DNA of 64,000 nucleotides from an uncultured Pelagibacteraceae bacterium (GTDB lineage Bacteria; Pseudomonadota; Alphaproteobacteria; Pelagibacterales; Pelagibacteraceae): assembly GCA_902619595.1 (NCBI GenBank), contig CACNFE010000004.1, positions 1 through 64,000 of the forward strand, given 5' to 3'. The translations under genes and the position numbers were made by a program. Below are positions 18,225 through 27,546 of this stretch, piece after piece (position 1 is the stretch's first letter; every line of letters begins with the position of its first letter). The notes under the pieces are model-generated. The model worked only from the letters and a program-made list of their open reading frames with translations, had not been told where the DNA came from and did no database searches.

Positions 18225-19204
18225 TAGTTGCTCTCTAAATATTGAACTATTTTTTTTGTAAAGGTTGGCAGCAGATAGTTATCAAGTTTTTTTTGATCTA
18301 TCCAATTAGAAGATGGAAAGTCCTCATGATTTTTTTTATATTGAATTTTAATATTCATGTTCATATTCGAAATTTTAAAATTTAGATTTTCATTAAAATT
18401 TTTTGGTTTAGCAACCTCCTCCATAGGAAATATATTAAGATTCTTTAAAAAATTAAATTTTGTATTCTTTATAAGAAGATATTTTTTATCCCTCTTGTAA
18501 ACTTTTAAAATAAAATATTTGTTTACATTTTTTTTATTTTTCTTTGTTAATCCAAAATCCTGTTTTTTAAAAGATTTACATTTTTTTTGGATAGGGCATT
18601 GATTACATAAAGGATTACTTGGTTTACAAATAAGTGCACCTATTTCCATAAGAGCCTGTGCATAATCACTAGATCTATTGGACTTGCCAAAAATAGATTT
18701 TTTTTGCGCGAGGTTTTCTTTCTTAATTTCACTTTCTTTTTTTAAATATAGATATCTTTTCAAAACTCTTTCTATATTTCCATCTAGTGGTATGTACGGT
18801 TCATTAAAAGCAATGGCAAGTATTGCGCTAGCAGTGTAATTACCAATACCTGGCAAGGCTTTTAAATCTTCAAAATTATTAGGTATCTCTCCTTTATGCT
18901 TCTTAAGTATAATTTGTGCAGTTTTTTTAAGATTTCTGGCTCTTGAATAGTAACCTAGGCCTTGCCAACATTTCATTAACCTTTTGTTATTTACTTTTGC
19001 TAGTTTTTCTAAATTAGGAATTAATCTTACAAAATTATTAAAGTAAGGAATCACAGTCTTAACCTGTGTTTGTTGCAACATAAACTCACTAACAATTATA
19101 AAATATTGTTTTTGTTTTTTTGAAAGATGGCTTCTCCATGGTAACTTTCTCTTATTATTATCGTACCAATATAGAATTTTTTTTGATAAGCTATCTTTTT
19201 TCAT
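18224..19204 (-). CDS. mutY: A/G-specific adenine glycosylase
   Basis: 326 residues. LPWRSHLSKKQKQYFIIVSEFMLQQTQV near 19-46 and the helix-hairpin-helix LPGIGNYTASAILAIAF with catalytic-region PLDGNIERVLKRYL identify MutY. The 4Fe-4S ligands are intact: C-x6-C-x2-C-x5-C in CKPSNPLCNQCPIQKKC. The C-terminal part is a divergent NUDIX-like 8-oxoG sensor. It removes A opposite 8-oxoguanine. The start codon directly abuts that of the divergent DUF721 gene with no base between. Confidence 0.96.
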   Translation of the reverse strand: MKKDSLSKKILYWYDNNKRKLPWRSHLSKKQKQYFIIVSEFMLQQTQVKTVIPYFNNFVRLIPNLEKLAKVNNKRLMKCWQGLGYYSRARNLKKTAQIILKKHKGEIPNNFEDLKALPGIGNYTASAILAIAFNEPYIPLDGNIERVLKRYLYLKKESEIKKENLAQKKSIFGKSNRSSDYAQALMEIGALICKPSNPLCNQCPIQKKCKSFKKQDFGLTKKNKKNVNKYFILKVYKRDKKYLLIKNTKFNFLKNLNIFPMEEVAKPKNFNENLNFKISNMNMNIKIQYKKNHEDFPSSNWIDQKKLDNYLLPTFTKKIVQYLESN

Positions 19205-19687
19205 ATGAAATTAAAATCTTATAGTAAGCAACGAACGAGGTCCGTTCAAGGATTAAGATCTTTCAAAGATACATTGCCACTAAAAGTTAGAGGAATTTTA
19301 AAAAAAAAAGGACGCATATACTCTGAGTTGTTAGATAACTGGAGGCATATTGTAGGAAACGACTTATTTAAAATTTGTTATCCAAAATCATTTAAAAGTG
19401 AAAATAAATTCAGAGGAAGTCTTTTAGAAATAATGGTTAAAAGAGGACATGAGGTAGATTTGGAATATTCCAAAAAAATAATAATCGAAAAGGTAAATAA
19501 ATATTTTGAACAAAATATTCTTAAAAATATAAAGCTCATTACATTTGAGGGTGTGAATGATAAATTTAAAATAAAACATAACGACAATGTGACAAAAAGT
19601 GAGTATACAAAAAAAATATCAAATATTAAAAATGATAAGATTAAAAATTCTTTATTAGAGATGAGTAAATATTTTAAAAAAATATGA
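19205..19687 (+). CDS. DUF721/DciA-like protein
   Basis: 160 residues. The N-terminal half has the DUF721 pattern: a SYSKQRTRSVQGLRSF lead, then LLDNWRHIVGNDLFKICYPKS and LEIMVKRGHEVDLEYSKKII. In many bacteria DUF721 proteins (DciA) help load the replicative helicase DnaB. The C-terminal extension is Lys-rich and not recognised. The mutY-DUF721-DsbA-like-smc order is a known alphaproteobacterial neighbourhood. The last four bases overlap the next gene (ATGA type). Confidence 0.8.
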   Translation: MKLKSYSKQRTRSVQGLRSFKDTLPLKVRGILKKKGRIYSELLDNWRHIVGNDLFKICYPKSFKSENKFRGSLLEIMVKRGHEVDLEYSKKIIIEKVNKYFEQNILKNIKLITFEGVNDKFKIKHNDNVTKSEYTKKISNIKNDKIKNSLLEMSKYFKKI

Positions 19688-20262
19688 AAAAATTTATTTT
19701 TAAACTTTTTATAATATTATTTTTATCACCTATTGCTAATTCGTCTGAAATAAAAAAAATAGTTGAAGGTGATTTAAATGCTAAAATAAAAATAATTGTT
19801 TACGAATCTCTAACTTGTAGTCATTGCGCAAACTTTCACAAAGATGTCTACCCTGAATTAAAATATGAATTTATTGATACTGGGTTAGCATCAATAGAAT
19901 TTAGAAATTTTCCACTTGATATGGCTGCTTTCAACGCGGCAAAGATTGCACACTGTAAGAATGATGGAAATTCAGAAATTCTTCATTTCTTATATGCTAA
20001 TCAAAGTAAATGGGTTAAAGGTAAAGATCTTAGTGAGTTTAATCAGAATTTACGTGATTTAGTTAAAGATCAAAATTTTAATATTAATATTGATAAATGT
20101 TTGAATAATAAAGAAATGGAAGATCATATTCTTTCAGATCGAATCGAGGGGGTTAAGGAATTTCAAATAAATTCAACTCCTACTATTATTATTAATAATA
20201 AAAAATTTGAAAAAAGCCTTACATTTAAAAATTTAAAAAAATACTTACAAAAAATGATATAA
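19684..20262 (+). CDS. DsbA-like thioredoxin-fold exported protein
   Basis: 192 residues. A signal peptide (FIFKLFIILFLSPIANSS) is followed by a thioredoxin fold with active site CSHC in ESLTCSHCANFHKDVYPEL near residue 45. The cis-Pro loop is NSTPTIIINNKKF near 167. This matches the DsbA/Com1-like DSBA group found upstream of smc in alphaproteobacteria. It probably acts in periplasmic disulfide chemistry. Two further Cys (AHCKNDG and DKCLNN) could pair with each other. Confidence 0.88.
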   Translation: MKKFIFKLFIILFLSPIANSSEIKKIVEGDLNAKIKIIVYESLTCSHCANFHKDVYPELKYEFIDTGLASIEFRNFPLDMAAFNAAKIAHCKNDGNSEILHFLYANQSKWVKGKDLSEFNQNLRDLVKDQNFNINIDKCLNNKEMEDHILSDRIEGVKEFQINSTPTIIINNKKFEKSLTFKNLKKYLQKMI

Positions 20263-20269
20263 GCATTTA

Positions 20270-22843
20270 ATGGAGTTTAAAAAAATTCAATTAAATGGTT
20301 TTAAATCGTTTGCCGAAAAAACAACCTTTATTATTGAAGATGGTTTAACTGGAATTGTGGGACCAAACGGATGTGGAAAATCTAATATCGTTGAGTCATT
20401 AAGATGGTGCATGGGTGAAACCTCAGCAAAAAGTATGAGGGGATCAGGAATGGAAGACGTAATTTTTTCTGGAACATCAAATAAACCATCAAAGAATATT
20501 GCAGAAGTTACAATTAATATTTCAAACGAAAATAAAGATGGTCCAATACAATATAAAAATTTAGAAAATATAGAAATTAGAAGAAAAATAGAGAAAGATA
20601 AGGGATCAAAGTTTTACATTAATGGTAAGGAGGTAAGAGCAAAAGATGCCCAGATGTTTTTTGCAGATCTGTCCACAGGTGCACATTCTCCTTCAATTAT
20701 TAGCCAAGGCAGAATTGGGGCTTTAGTAACTGCTAAGCCAACTGATAGACGAGCGGTTTTAGAGGAAGCAGCAGGTATTGCAGGTCTACATGTAAGAAGA
20801 CATGAAGCAGAATTAAGACTTGGTGCAGCAGAAAATAATTTAAAACGTGCAGATGAAATAAGAAGGCAGCAAGAAAGACAATTACTAAATCTTAAAAAGC
20901 AAGCTGAGGAGGCCACAAAATATAAAACTATATCTGAAGAAATTAAAAAGATTGAAGCTGGACTATATTATTTAAGACTAAAGGATATTGATCATGAAAT
21001 AAAACTAGAAAATGAAATCAATGAAGAAGCAGACAGTGAAGTACAAAAGTTTAATGATAAAATAAATGAATTAGAAAATAAAATCCAGGAAGAAACCAAT
21101 AGAGTTAATCCAGTAAGAGATAAAAATTATGAGATTTTATCAAAAGTTCAAAGACTTAACTTGGAGCTTAAAAGCTTGGATGATGAGAATGATAGAATTG
21201 AAAAAGAAATTGAAAATATAAAAAGTTCTCTAAAAACTATTGAGGAAGATACAGATAGAGAAAAAAGTATAATTATTGATGCCAATTCAAACGAGAAAAG
21301 ACTAAAAGAGGAAAAGCAAGAATTAATAGAAATTGACTCAAAATATTATGATACTGAAAAACAATCTAATGCTGACCTAGAAGTTGCCAAAAACGATCTA
21401 AAGAATGAACAAGAAAAAGTTGATAATCTTTTAAAAAATTTTAGCTCTGAAAGCTTAAAAAAAAATCTTCATACGATAAATGAGGTGAAATCTAATATCG
21501 ATAAAATTATTCAATTATTAAACTCTAACAATAGTTCTGAAGCATTAGTTGTGCTTGAAACATGCAAAACAACTTTAAATTTTCTAGTACAAACTATTAA
21601 TGAAAATGACGACCATAAAAAAATATCAGATATAAGCTCAAAAAACGAAACAATAAAAAAACTTCAAGAAGTTTACGCAGATATTTATAGTAAAAATCAA
21701 AATCTTAAAAAAGAATCCATCAAGAGAAGTGAAAGAGTTAAAACTATTGATAAAGAAATTGATAGCTGGAGAAATCTTTTAAAAAATTCGGAAAAAATGG
21801 TTCAAGAATTGAGAGAGAGAAAAAATAAATTAAATTTTAAATTTACTGAACTAGAAAAACAACCCCAAACACAAGCAGAAAAAAAGGGACAAATTTCTGA
21901 AAACCTAAGATTATCCGAAAATGAAAAAAGTGAGAATGAAACTTTAATTGAGGAAATTGATAAAAAAATTAATGATCTCAGAGAGGAATTGGATAAAGTT
22001 AAAGAAAGCTCAATTGAAATAAGAGAAAGAAAAGCAAGTTCTGGTGCAACAATTGAAGGACTAAATAAAAGAAGAAATGATTTATTAGAAAGAATAGATA
22101 CTGAGCTAAACTTAAACGAAAATAATATTCTTGAATATTCTAATTTAGATAAAGAGGAAGAATTTCCTGATGCCGTTTCTCAGGAAGAAATGCTCGATGA
22201 AAAAAAACGGGAAAGGGAAAAACTTGGATCAGTAAATTTAAGAGCAGATGAGGAAACAACAAAATATGAGACTGAAATTAAAAAAATGGAAACAGATAGA
22301 CAAGACCTTGTTCAAGCAATTACAAAGCTGAAAGAAAGCATAAATGAACTTAATCAAAAAGGTCGAGAACGACTTCTTGAGGCATTTGAGAGAGTGAATA
22401 GAAAATTTAATGAAGTTTACACAAAACTTTTTAACGGAGGCAATGCGAAGCTTGAGCTAGTAGACTCTGATGATCCGTTAGATGCAGGTTTGGAAATGCT
22501 AGTTAGTCCTCCTGGAAAAAGGCTTCAATCGATAACACTTTTATCAGGAGGTGAGCAAGCATTGACCGCACTATCTCTAATATTCGCAGTTTTTTTATCT
22601 AACCCTTCCCCTATATGTGTCTTGGACGAAGTTGATGCTCCACTTGATGATGCCAATGTAACAAGATTCTGCAATTTATTAGATGAATTAACAAAAATAA
22701 CTCAGACACGGTTTATAATAGTAACACACCATGCATTAACAATGTCAAAGATGAATAAGCTATATGGAGTTACTATGCCTGAAAAAGGAATAAGTCAGTT
22801 AGTTGCTGTTGATCTTCAAAAAGCAGAGAGCATGGTTGCTTGA
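20270..22843 (+). CDS. smc: Chromosome segregation ATPase SMC, short form without a recognisable hinge
   Basis: 857 residues, against about 1150-1200 for most bacterial SMC proteins. The N-terminal head has Walker A GPNGCGKSN at 31-39 and FADLSTGAHSPSIISQGRIG. The C-terminal head has the ABC signature LSGGEQALTALSLIFA from residue 758 and Walker B/D-loop VLDEVDAPLDD near 784. Between about 205 and 700 the sequence is Glu/Lys-rich coiled coil. The central stretch near 390-450 is a short, less charged segment with no glycine-rich hinge consensus. SMC condenses and organises newly replicated chromosomes, normally with ScpA/ScpB, which are not in this window. The call is firm; the missing hinge is unusual. 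Confidence 0.95.
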   Translation: MEFKKIQLNGFKSFAEKTTFIIEDGLTGIVGPNGCGKSNIVESLRWCMGETSAKSMRGSGMEDVIFSGTSNKPSKNIAEVTINISNENKDGPIQYKNLENIEIRRKIEKDKGSKFYINGKEVRAKDAQMFFADLSTGAHSPSIISQGRIGALVTAKPTDRRAVLEEAAGIAGLHVRRHEAELRLGAAENNLKRADEIRRQQERQLLNLKKQAEEATKYKTISEEIKKIEAGLYYLRLKDIDHEIKLENEINEEADSEVQKFNDKINELENKIQEETNRVNPVRDKNYEILSKVQRLNLELKSLDDENDRIEKEIENIKSSLKTIEEDTDREKSIIIDANSNEKRLKEEKQELIEIDSKYYDTEKQSNADLEVAKNDLKNEQEKVDNLLKNFSSESLKKNLHTINEVKSNIDKIIQLLNSNNSSEALVVLETCKTTLNFLVQTINENDDHKKISDISSKNETIKKLQEVYADIYSKNQNLKKESIKRSERVKTIDKEIDSWRNLLKNSEKMVQELRERKNKLNFKFTELEKQPQTQAEKKGQISENLRLSENEKSENETLIEEIDKKINDLREELDKVKESSIEIRERKASSGATIEGLNKRRNDLLERIDTELNLNENNILEYSNLDKEEEFPDAVSQEEMLDEKKREREKLGSVNLRADEETTKYETEIKKMETDRQDLVQAITKLKESINELNQKGRERLLEAFERVNRKFNEVYTKLFNGGNAKLELVDSDDPLDAGLEMLVSPPGKRLQSITLLSGGEQALTALSLIFAVFLSNPSPICVLDEVDAPLDDANVTRFCNLLDELTKITQTRFIIVTHHALTMSKMNKLYGVTMPEKGISQLVAVDLQKAESMVA

Positions 22844-22852
22844 TTAAGAAAA

Positions 22853-23131
22853 ATGTCTGATAAAAAATTTAAAACTCGCCTTGAAATTGCAAAAAATAAA
22901 ATAACAAGAAAAAGTGACGAAAATACTGGAAATAAATCCTCAGTTTTAGGTATGGCTTTTAAAATGAGCACCGAATTTGTGGCCGCAGTAGCAGTAGGGA
23001 CTATTATTGGGTTTATTTTTGACAATTGGTTTGGTACTAAACCTTGGTTAATTTTAATATTTTTTTTTGTTGGTGTTGTGGCGGGAATTATGAACGTGAT
23101 AAAATCTGCAAAAAACATGCAAATAAAGTAA
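22853..23131 (+). CDS. atpI: AtpI/AtpZ-like F0F1 ATP synthase accessory protein
   Basis: 92 residues. A charged N-terminus is followed by two membrane helices (FVAAVAVGTIIGFIFDNWFG and WLILIFFFVGVVAGIMNVI) with the GxxxG pattern of the AtpI family. AtpI proteins assist c-ring assembly or Mg/Ca handling for F0. It starts nine bases after smc and precedes atpB by four bases, so it heads the F0 gene block. Confidence 0.88.
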   Translation: MSDKKFKTRLEIAKNKITRKSDENTGNKSSVLGMAFKMSTEFVAAVAVGTIIGFIFDNWFGTKPWLILIFFFVGVVAGIMNVIKSAKNMQIK

Positions 23132-23135
23132 ACTT

Positions 23136-23870
23136 ATGGCAGCAAATCCAATGACACAATTCGAGGTTTATCGAATTGGACCTGAAATAAAAATCAATCA
23201 AATAGATATATCTTTTACTAACGCTAGCTTGTTCATGATTATAAGTGCTTTGAGCATATTATTAATTTTTAATTTAGGCTCCTCAAAAAAAAATATTATT
23301 CCAACCAAAATTCAACTTCTTGCAGAGCTTAGTTATAGTTTTATATCAAAAATGATAAGTGATACTGCTGGTAATAAAGGAAAACCATATTTTAACCTAA
23401 TATTCTCTTTATTCATGTTCGTTCTTTTTTGTAATATGTTTGGCATGTTGCCCTACTCGTTTACTGTAACGAGCCATATAATCGTAACTTTTTTTCTTGC
23501 AGCATTAATTTTTATTGGGGTCACTGTTATTGGGTTTATAAAACATGGTTTTGGATATTTAAAACTGTTTGTGCCGAGTGGAGTCCCGTTAGTTCTTTTG
23601 CCATTAATAGTAGTTATTGAAATTATATCATATCTTAGCAGGCCTATAAGCTTATCGGTTCGTTTATTTGCAAATATGATGGCTGGTCATACAATGATGA
23701 AGGTTTTTGGAAGTTTCGTAATAAGCCTTGGAATAGTTGGTGGTTGGCTTCCACTAAGTTTTTCGGTTGCCTTAACAGGTTTGGAGATATTAGTTGCTTT
23801 TCTTCAGGCTTATGTTTTTGCAATTTTAACATGCATATATTTAAATGATGCATTAAATTTACACCATTAA
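23136..23870 (+). CDS. atpB: F0F1 ATP synthase subunit a
   Basis: 244 residues with five to six membrane helices. The essential arginine helix is visible in ISLSVRLFANMMAGHTMMKV near residue 170, and VAFLQAYVFAILTCIYLNDAL forms the last helix. The subunit provides the proton half-channels against the c-ring. Lies between atpI and atpE. Confidence 0.98.
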   Translation: MAANPMTQFEVYRIGPEIKINQIDISFTNASLFMIISALSILLIFNLGSSKKNIIPTKIQLLAELSYSFISKMISDTAGNKGKPYFNLIFSLFMFVLFCNMFGMLPYSFTVTSHIIVTFFLAALIFIGVTVIGFIKHGFGYLKLFVPSGVPLVLLPLIVVIEIISYLSRPISLSVRLFANMMAGHTMMKVFGSFVISLGIVGGWLPLSFSVALTGLEILVAFLQAYVFAILTCIYLNDALNLHH

Positions 23871-23884
23871 CAATAGGAGGAATA

Positions 23885-24112
23885 ATGGAACTAGAAGCAG
23901 CAAAAATGATTGGCGCAGGATTGGCAGCCATTGCTCTTGCAGGTGCAGGGGTAGGTATAGGAATTATTTTTGGTAATTACCTATCAGGCGCTATGAGAAA
24001 TCCATCCGCAGCTCAAAAGCAATTTCCTAACTTACTTTTAGGGTTTGCATTAGCTGAAGCTACAGGATTGTTTGGATTAGTAGTTGCGTTGATAATTTTA
24101 TTTGCATTTTAA
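23885..24112 (+). CDS. atpE: F0F1 ATP synthase subunit c
   Basis: 75 residues forming a two-helix hairpin. The polar loop is AMRNPSAA, and the proton-carrying Glu is in LGFALAEATGLFGLVVAL near residue 58. The N-terminal helix is glycine-rich (GAGLAAIALAGAGVGIG). It is preceded by an unusually strong Shine-Dalgarno sequence AGGAGG at 23875-23880, four bases before ATG. That fits the need for many c subunits per complex. Confidence 0.98.
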   Translation: MELEAAKMIGAGLAAIALAGAGVGIGIIFGNYLSGAMRNPSAAQKQFPNLLLGFALAEATGLFGLVVALIILFAF

Positions 24113-24115
24113 TTA

Positions 24116-24706
24116 ATGTTAAAAAAAATTATTTTTTTTAATTTACTATTTAGCACTTTTATTATTCAGATTTCTAAAAGTGCTGAGAGTGAAGGTATGC
24201 CTCAGCTAAATCCTGAATTTTGGATTTCTCAAATTTTTTGGTTGATCATTTCGTTTGGAATTTTATTCATAGTACTATCAAAATTTATTCTTCCAAAAAT
24301 AAGAAACAATATTGAGCTTAGAAAGTCTGAGATACTAGATAATATTGAGACTGCTGAAAAAAAGAAAACTGAGGCTGAAAATACATTAAAAAACTATGAT
24401 GAGCTAATAAGAAAAAGTAAAAATGAGGCCAAAAATTATTTTAATGATGCAAGAAAAAAAATAATTGAAGATATAGAAAAAAAAAAGCAGGCATTAGATA
24501 AAGAAATAAATATCGAGATTAAAAAAGCTGAGGCTGAAGTTGCCGAATTAGTAAATAAAGCTCCAGAAAAAATCCAGAAAATTGCAATCGAAACATCCTC
24601 TGATCTTATTCGCCAATTAATTGGTGAAGAGGTTAACAATAGTAGCATATCTGCCATTGTCGATGATCTATATAAGAAAAATAAAGGTAAGTATTATGGC
24701 AATTGA
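24116..24706 (+). CDS. atpG: F0F1 ATP synthase subunit b'
   Basis: 196 residues. A hydrophobic N-terminal segment (possible signal) is followed by PQLNPEFWISQIFWLIISFGILFIVLSKFILPKI, the pattern of b' subunits, and then a long Lys/Glu-rich helix. Together with the next gene it would form the b/b' heterodimeric peripheral stalk usual in alphaproteobacteria. It lies three bases after atpE. The symbol atpG for b' follows alphaproteobacterial usage; atpF' is also used. Confidence 0.93.
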   Translation: MLKKIIFFNLLFSTFIIQISKSAESEGMPQLNPEFWISQIFWLIISFGILFIVLSKFILPKIRNNIELRKSEILDNIETAEKKKTEAENTLKNYDELIRKSKNEAKNYFNDARKKIIEDIEKKKQALDKEINIEIKKAEAEVAELVNKAPEKIQKIAIETSSDLIRQLIGEEVNNSSISAIVDDLYKKNKGKYYGN

Positions 24707-25193
24707 TGCAACATTTTGGGTAGCAGTATCGTTTATAATTTTCATTCTAGCTTTAGTTTATTTAAAAGTTCCAAGTAAAATAAATGAAACTTTAAGCAAA
24801 ATGATTTTGGATATTAAGAATGAAATCGACGAGAGTGAAAAACTTCGTAATGAATCAAAGTTATTATTAAATAACGCTCAGAGTAAACTTGAGCAAGCAA
24901 AAATAGAAACTAAAAAAATTCAAGAACAAGCTAAAAAGGATAGTGAAAATTTAATTTTAGAAATGAATGATAAATTTCATAAATCAGCTGAAATCAAAAA
25001 AAATTTAGCGCAAACAAAAATCTCGCAAATGAAAAATCAAGCTTTAAAAGATATTAAAAATACATCAGTAAAAATAGCTGTGGACTCAGTAAAAAAAATT
25101 CTTTCAACTTCTGTTGACCAGTCCAAGTTAGACAATTTATTTGATAAAAATTTAGAGGAAAGCAAGGAACTTCTAAAAAAAATTAATTCTTAA
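24696..25193 (+). CDS. atpF: F0F1 ATP synthase subunit b
   Basis: 165 residues from ATG 24696, overlapping b' by 11 bases. MAIDATFWVAVSFIIFILALVY is the membrane anchor and is the natural N-terminus; an in-frame opening from 24621 lies wholly inside b' and is not credible. The rest is an amphipathic charged helix. Last of the F0 genes; no F1 genes follow, as in alphaproteobacteria where F0 and F1 operons are separate. crtI starts 44 bases later on the same strand with no evident terminator between. Confidence 0.94.
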   Translation: MAIDATFWVAVSFIIFILALVYLKVPSKINETLSKMILDIKNEIDESEKLRNESKLLLNNAQSKLEQAKIETKKIQEQAKKDSENLILEMNDKFHKSAEIKKNLAQTKISQMKNQALKDIKNTSVKIAVDSVKKILSTSVDQSKLDNLFDKNLEESKELLKKINS

Positions 25194-25237
25194 AGATAAT
25201 TTCGTTACTTTTTTAAAAAATAATATAAATTACAATA

Positions 25238-26698
25238 ATGAATTCAATTGTAATTGGTTCTGGTTTTGGTGGTTTAGCTGCTGCTCTCCGCCTTAAAGCT
25301 AAAGACCATAAAGTAACTTTAGTTGAAAAACACCAAGATCTTGGAGGAAGAGCAAGGGTTTTCAAAAGAAATGGATTTACTTACGACGGCGGCCCTACTG
25401 TAATTACTGCTCCATATTTAATAAATGAATTATTTGAATTATTCAAAAAAGACCCAAAAAATTATATTGAATTATCTCCTCTCAATACTTGGTATCAATT
25501 TGTTTTTGAAGACAATTCAAAGTTTAATTACTCAGGTAATGAAACTGAAATGAAGAGTCAAATTGAGAAAATTAGTAAACAGGATGTTAGGGGATACGAA
25601 AACTTGGTTAGTTTTACAAAAAAGATTTTTGATAAAGGATTTACAGAACTTGCAGATGTACCTTTTGATAAACCTTTTGTTATGATGAAGCAACTACCTG
25701 CTCTACTAAAACTTAAAAGTTATAAATCAGTTTATTCTCTAGTCTCCTCGTATATTAAAAATGAAAAATTGAGGAGAATGCTAAGTATGCATCCTCTTTT
25801 AGTTGGAGGAAATCCTTTCACGACAACATCTATTTATGGATTAATTTTATATTTAGAAAAAAAATGGGGGATACATTACTCTATGGGTGGTACTGGAAAT
25901 ATAGTAAAGGGTTTGGAAAAGTTAATGACTGAAGAAGGTATTCAAATAATTAAAGGTCACGAAGTTAAAAAAATTATCTCAAATGGTAATAAAATAACCG
26001 GTATAGAGTTAGATGATAAAACTAATATCAAAGCAGATAATGTTATATGCAACGCAGACCCACCAGCAGTTTATGAAAAAATGTTAAATGGAAATGCCAG
26101 TAAGTCTATTTTATTTCAATGGAAAAAAAGAAGAATGGAATATTCAATGGGTCTCTTTGTTTACTATTTTGGAACAAAAATAAAATATGAAAACATAGAA
26201 CATCATACAATAAAATTCGGTAATAAATATAAAGAGCATCTTGATGATATATTTGAAAATAAAAAATTGAATGATGATATTAGTTATTATCTTCATAGAC
26301 CATCTGCGACTGATAAATCTATGGCTCCTGATGGAAAAGATTGTTTTTATGTCTTGGTCCCTGTGCCTAATAACCAGTCAAAAATTAATTGGTCTACAGA
26401 GGGTGAGAAAATGAAAAATTTAGTAATTAATAAAATGGAAAAAGATTTAATGCCAAACTTAAAAAAGAACATTGTTGAAGATTTTTATTTGACACCTGAT
26501 TACTTCGAGAATGATCTTAATACTAAATATGGCTCCGGTTTTTCAATTCAACCAAAATTTTCGCAATCAGCTTATTTTAGATTTCATAATAAATCTGAGA
26601 TATATGATGGACTTTATTTTGTAGGAGCGGGAACTCATCCAGGAGCTGGTGTGCCAGGAGTTTTATCTTCGGCTAAAGTTTTAGACAAAATTCTCTGA
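25238..26698 (+). CDS. crtI: Phytoene desaturase
   Basis: 486 residues. The N-terminal FAD fold is VIGSGFGGLAAALRLKAKDHKVTLVEKH-like, starting at residue 5. FTYDGGPTVITAP near 48 and the C-terminal GLYFVGAGTHPGAGVPGVLSSAK are the CrtI signature. It desaturates phytoene to lycopene in the membrane. First gene of a crtI-crtB-crtY-blh set leading to retinal. Its stop overlaps the crtB start by one base. Confidence 0.97.
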   Translation: MNSIVIGSGFGGLAAALRLKAKDHKVTLVEKHQDLGGRARVFKRNGFTYDGGPTVITAPYLINELFELFKKDPKNYIELSPLNTWYQFVFEDNSKFNYSGNETEMKSQIEKISKQDVRGYENLVSFTKKIFDKGFTELADVPFDKPFVMMKQLPALLKLKSYKSVYSLVSSYIKNEKLRRMLSMHPLLVGGNPFTTTSIYGLILYLEKKWGIHYSMGGTGNIVKGLEKLMTEEGIQIIKGHEVKKIISNGNKITGIELDDKTNIKADNVICNADPPAVYEKMLNGNASKSILFQWKKRRMEYSMGLFVYYFGTKIKYENIEHHTIKFGNKYKEHLDDIFENKKLNDDISYYLHRPSATDKSMAPDGKDCFYVLVPVPNNQSKINWSTEGEKMKNLVINKMEKDLMPNLKKNIVEDFYLTPDYFENDLNTKYGSGFSIQPKFSQSAYFRFHNKSEIYDGLYFVGAGTHPGAGVPGVLSSAKVLDKIL

Positions 26699-27546
26699 TG
26701 TCCCAAAATCTATTATCAATTTATGCAAAATCTTTTAATTGGGCTGGTTTTTTTTTACCTAAAAAAACTTATAGACAATGCTCTGATTTATATGATTTTT
26801 GTAGAACCTTAGACGATATAGCTGACAAAAACCAAGATTTACAAATAAAAAGGAAATTATTTAATGATTTTAAACAAGATTTTATAAATAAGAATTTAAA
26901 CAATAAAAATATTAATAAAATTTATGAACTGAGTAATAATTTTAATATTTCCAGTAAAATAATATTAGATTTATTTGATGGAGTTGAGTCAGATTTAAAA
27001 GATAGTGTAAAATTAAAAACAAATAATGAATTAATTATATATTCATATCAAGTTGCGGGCACTGTAGGTCTAATGATGGCTAAAATACTAAATGTTAAAT
27101 CAAAGGATTCACTTAGATCAGCAATAGATCTAGGTATTGCAATGCAGCTAACAAATATTGCAAGAGATGTAATTGAAGATGGCAATCGAAACAGAAAGTA
27201 TATAAACCTCGATTTTGATAATATTAGGGAAACATTAAAACTCGCTGATATTTTTTATGAAAGTTCATTCAAATCTATAAATAAAATTCCATTGAATTGT
27301 AGATTTGCAATTATTGTTGCAAGAAGAGTATATAGGCAGATAGGAAATGAAATTCTTAAAAAGAAAAATATAGAAAATTATAAAAATTCAGGAAAAATTT
27401 ATGTATCTAATTTAGGTAAACTAAATCAAACTATTTTGAGTATTTTAGACTTTATTAGACTACTATTTATTAAATCAGACGAGCATTTACGAAAAAGTGA
27501 ACATAATATAATTAATGATAAAATAAATTTAGATGAAAGATTTTGA
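26698..27546 (+). CDS. crtB: Phytoene synthase
   Basis: 282 residues. The first Asp-rich motif is in SDLYDFCRTLDDIADKN near 28, and the second region is LGIAMQLTNIARDVIEDGNRNRKYI near 144; both bind the diphosphate-Mg of GGPP. It condenses two GGPP to phytoene. No crtE (GGPP synthase) is adjacent, so the substrate must come from a prenyl synthase elsewhere. Overlaps crtI by one base and crtY by 14 bases. Confidence 0.97.
   Translation: MSQNLLSIYAKSFNWAGFFLPKKTYRQCSDLYDFCRTLDDIADKNQDLQIKRKLFNDFKQDFINKNLNNKNINKIYELSNNFNISSKIILDLFDGVESDLKDSVKLKTNNELIIYSYQVAGTVGLMMAKILNVKSKDSLRSAIDLGIAMQLTNIARDVIEDGNRNRKYINLDFDNIRETLKLADIFYESSFKSINKIPLNCRFAIIVARRVYRQIGNEILKKKNIENYKNSGKIYVSNLGKLNQTILSILDFIRLLFIKSDEHLRKSEHNIINDKINLDERF

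Noticed and set aside
24621..24695. Upstream extension of atpF
   Set aside because: It lies entirely in the atpF' coding region; the membrane anchor starts at MAIDATFW (24696).
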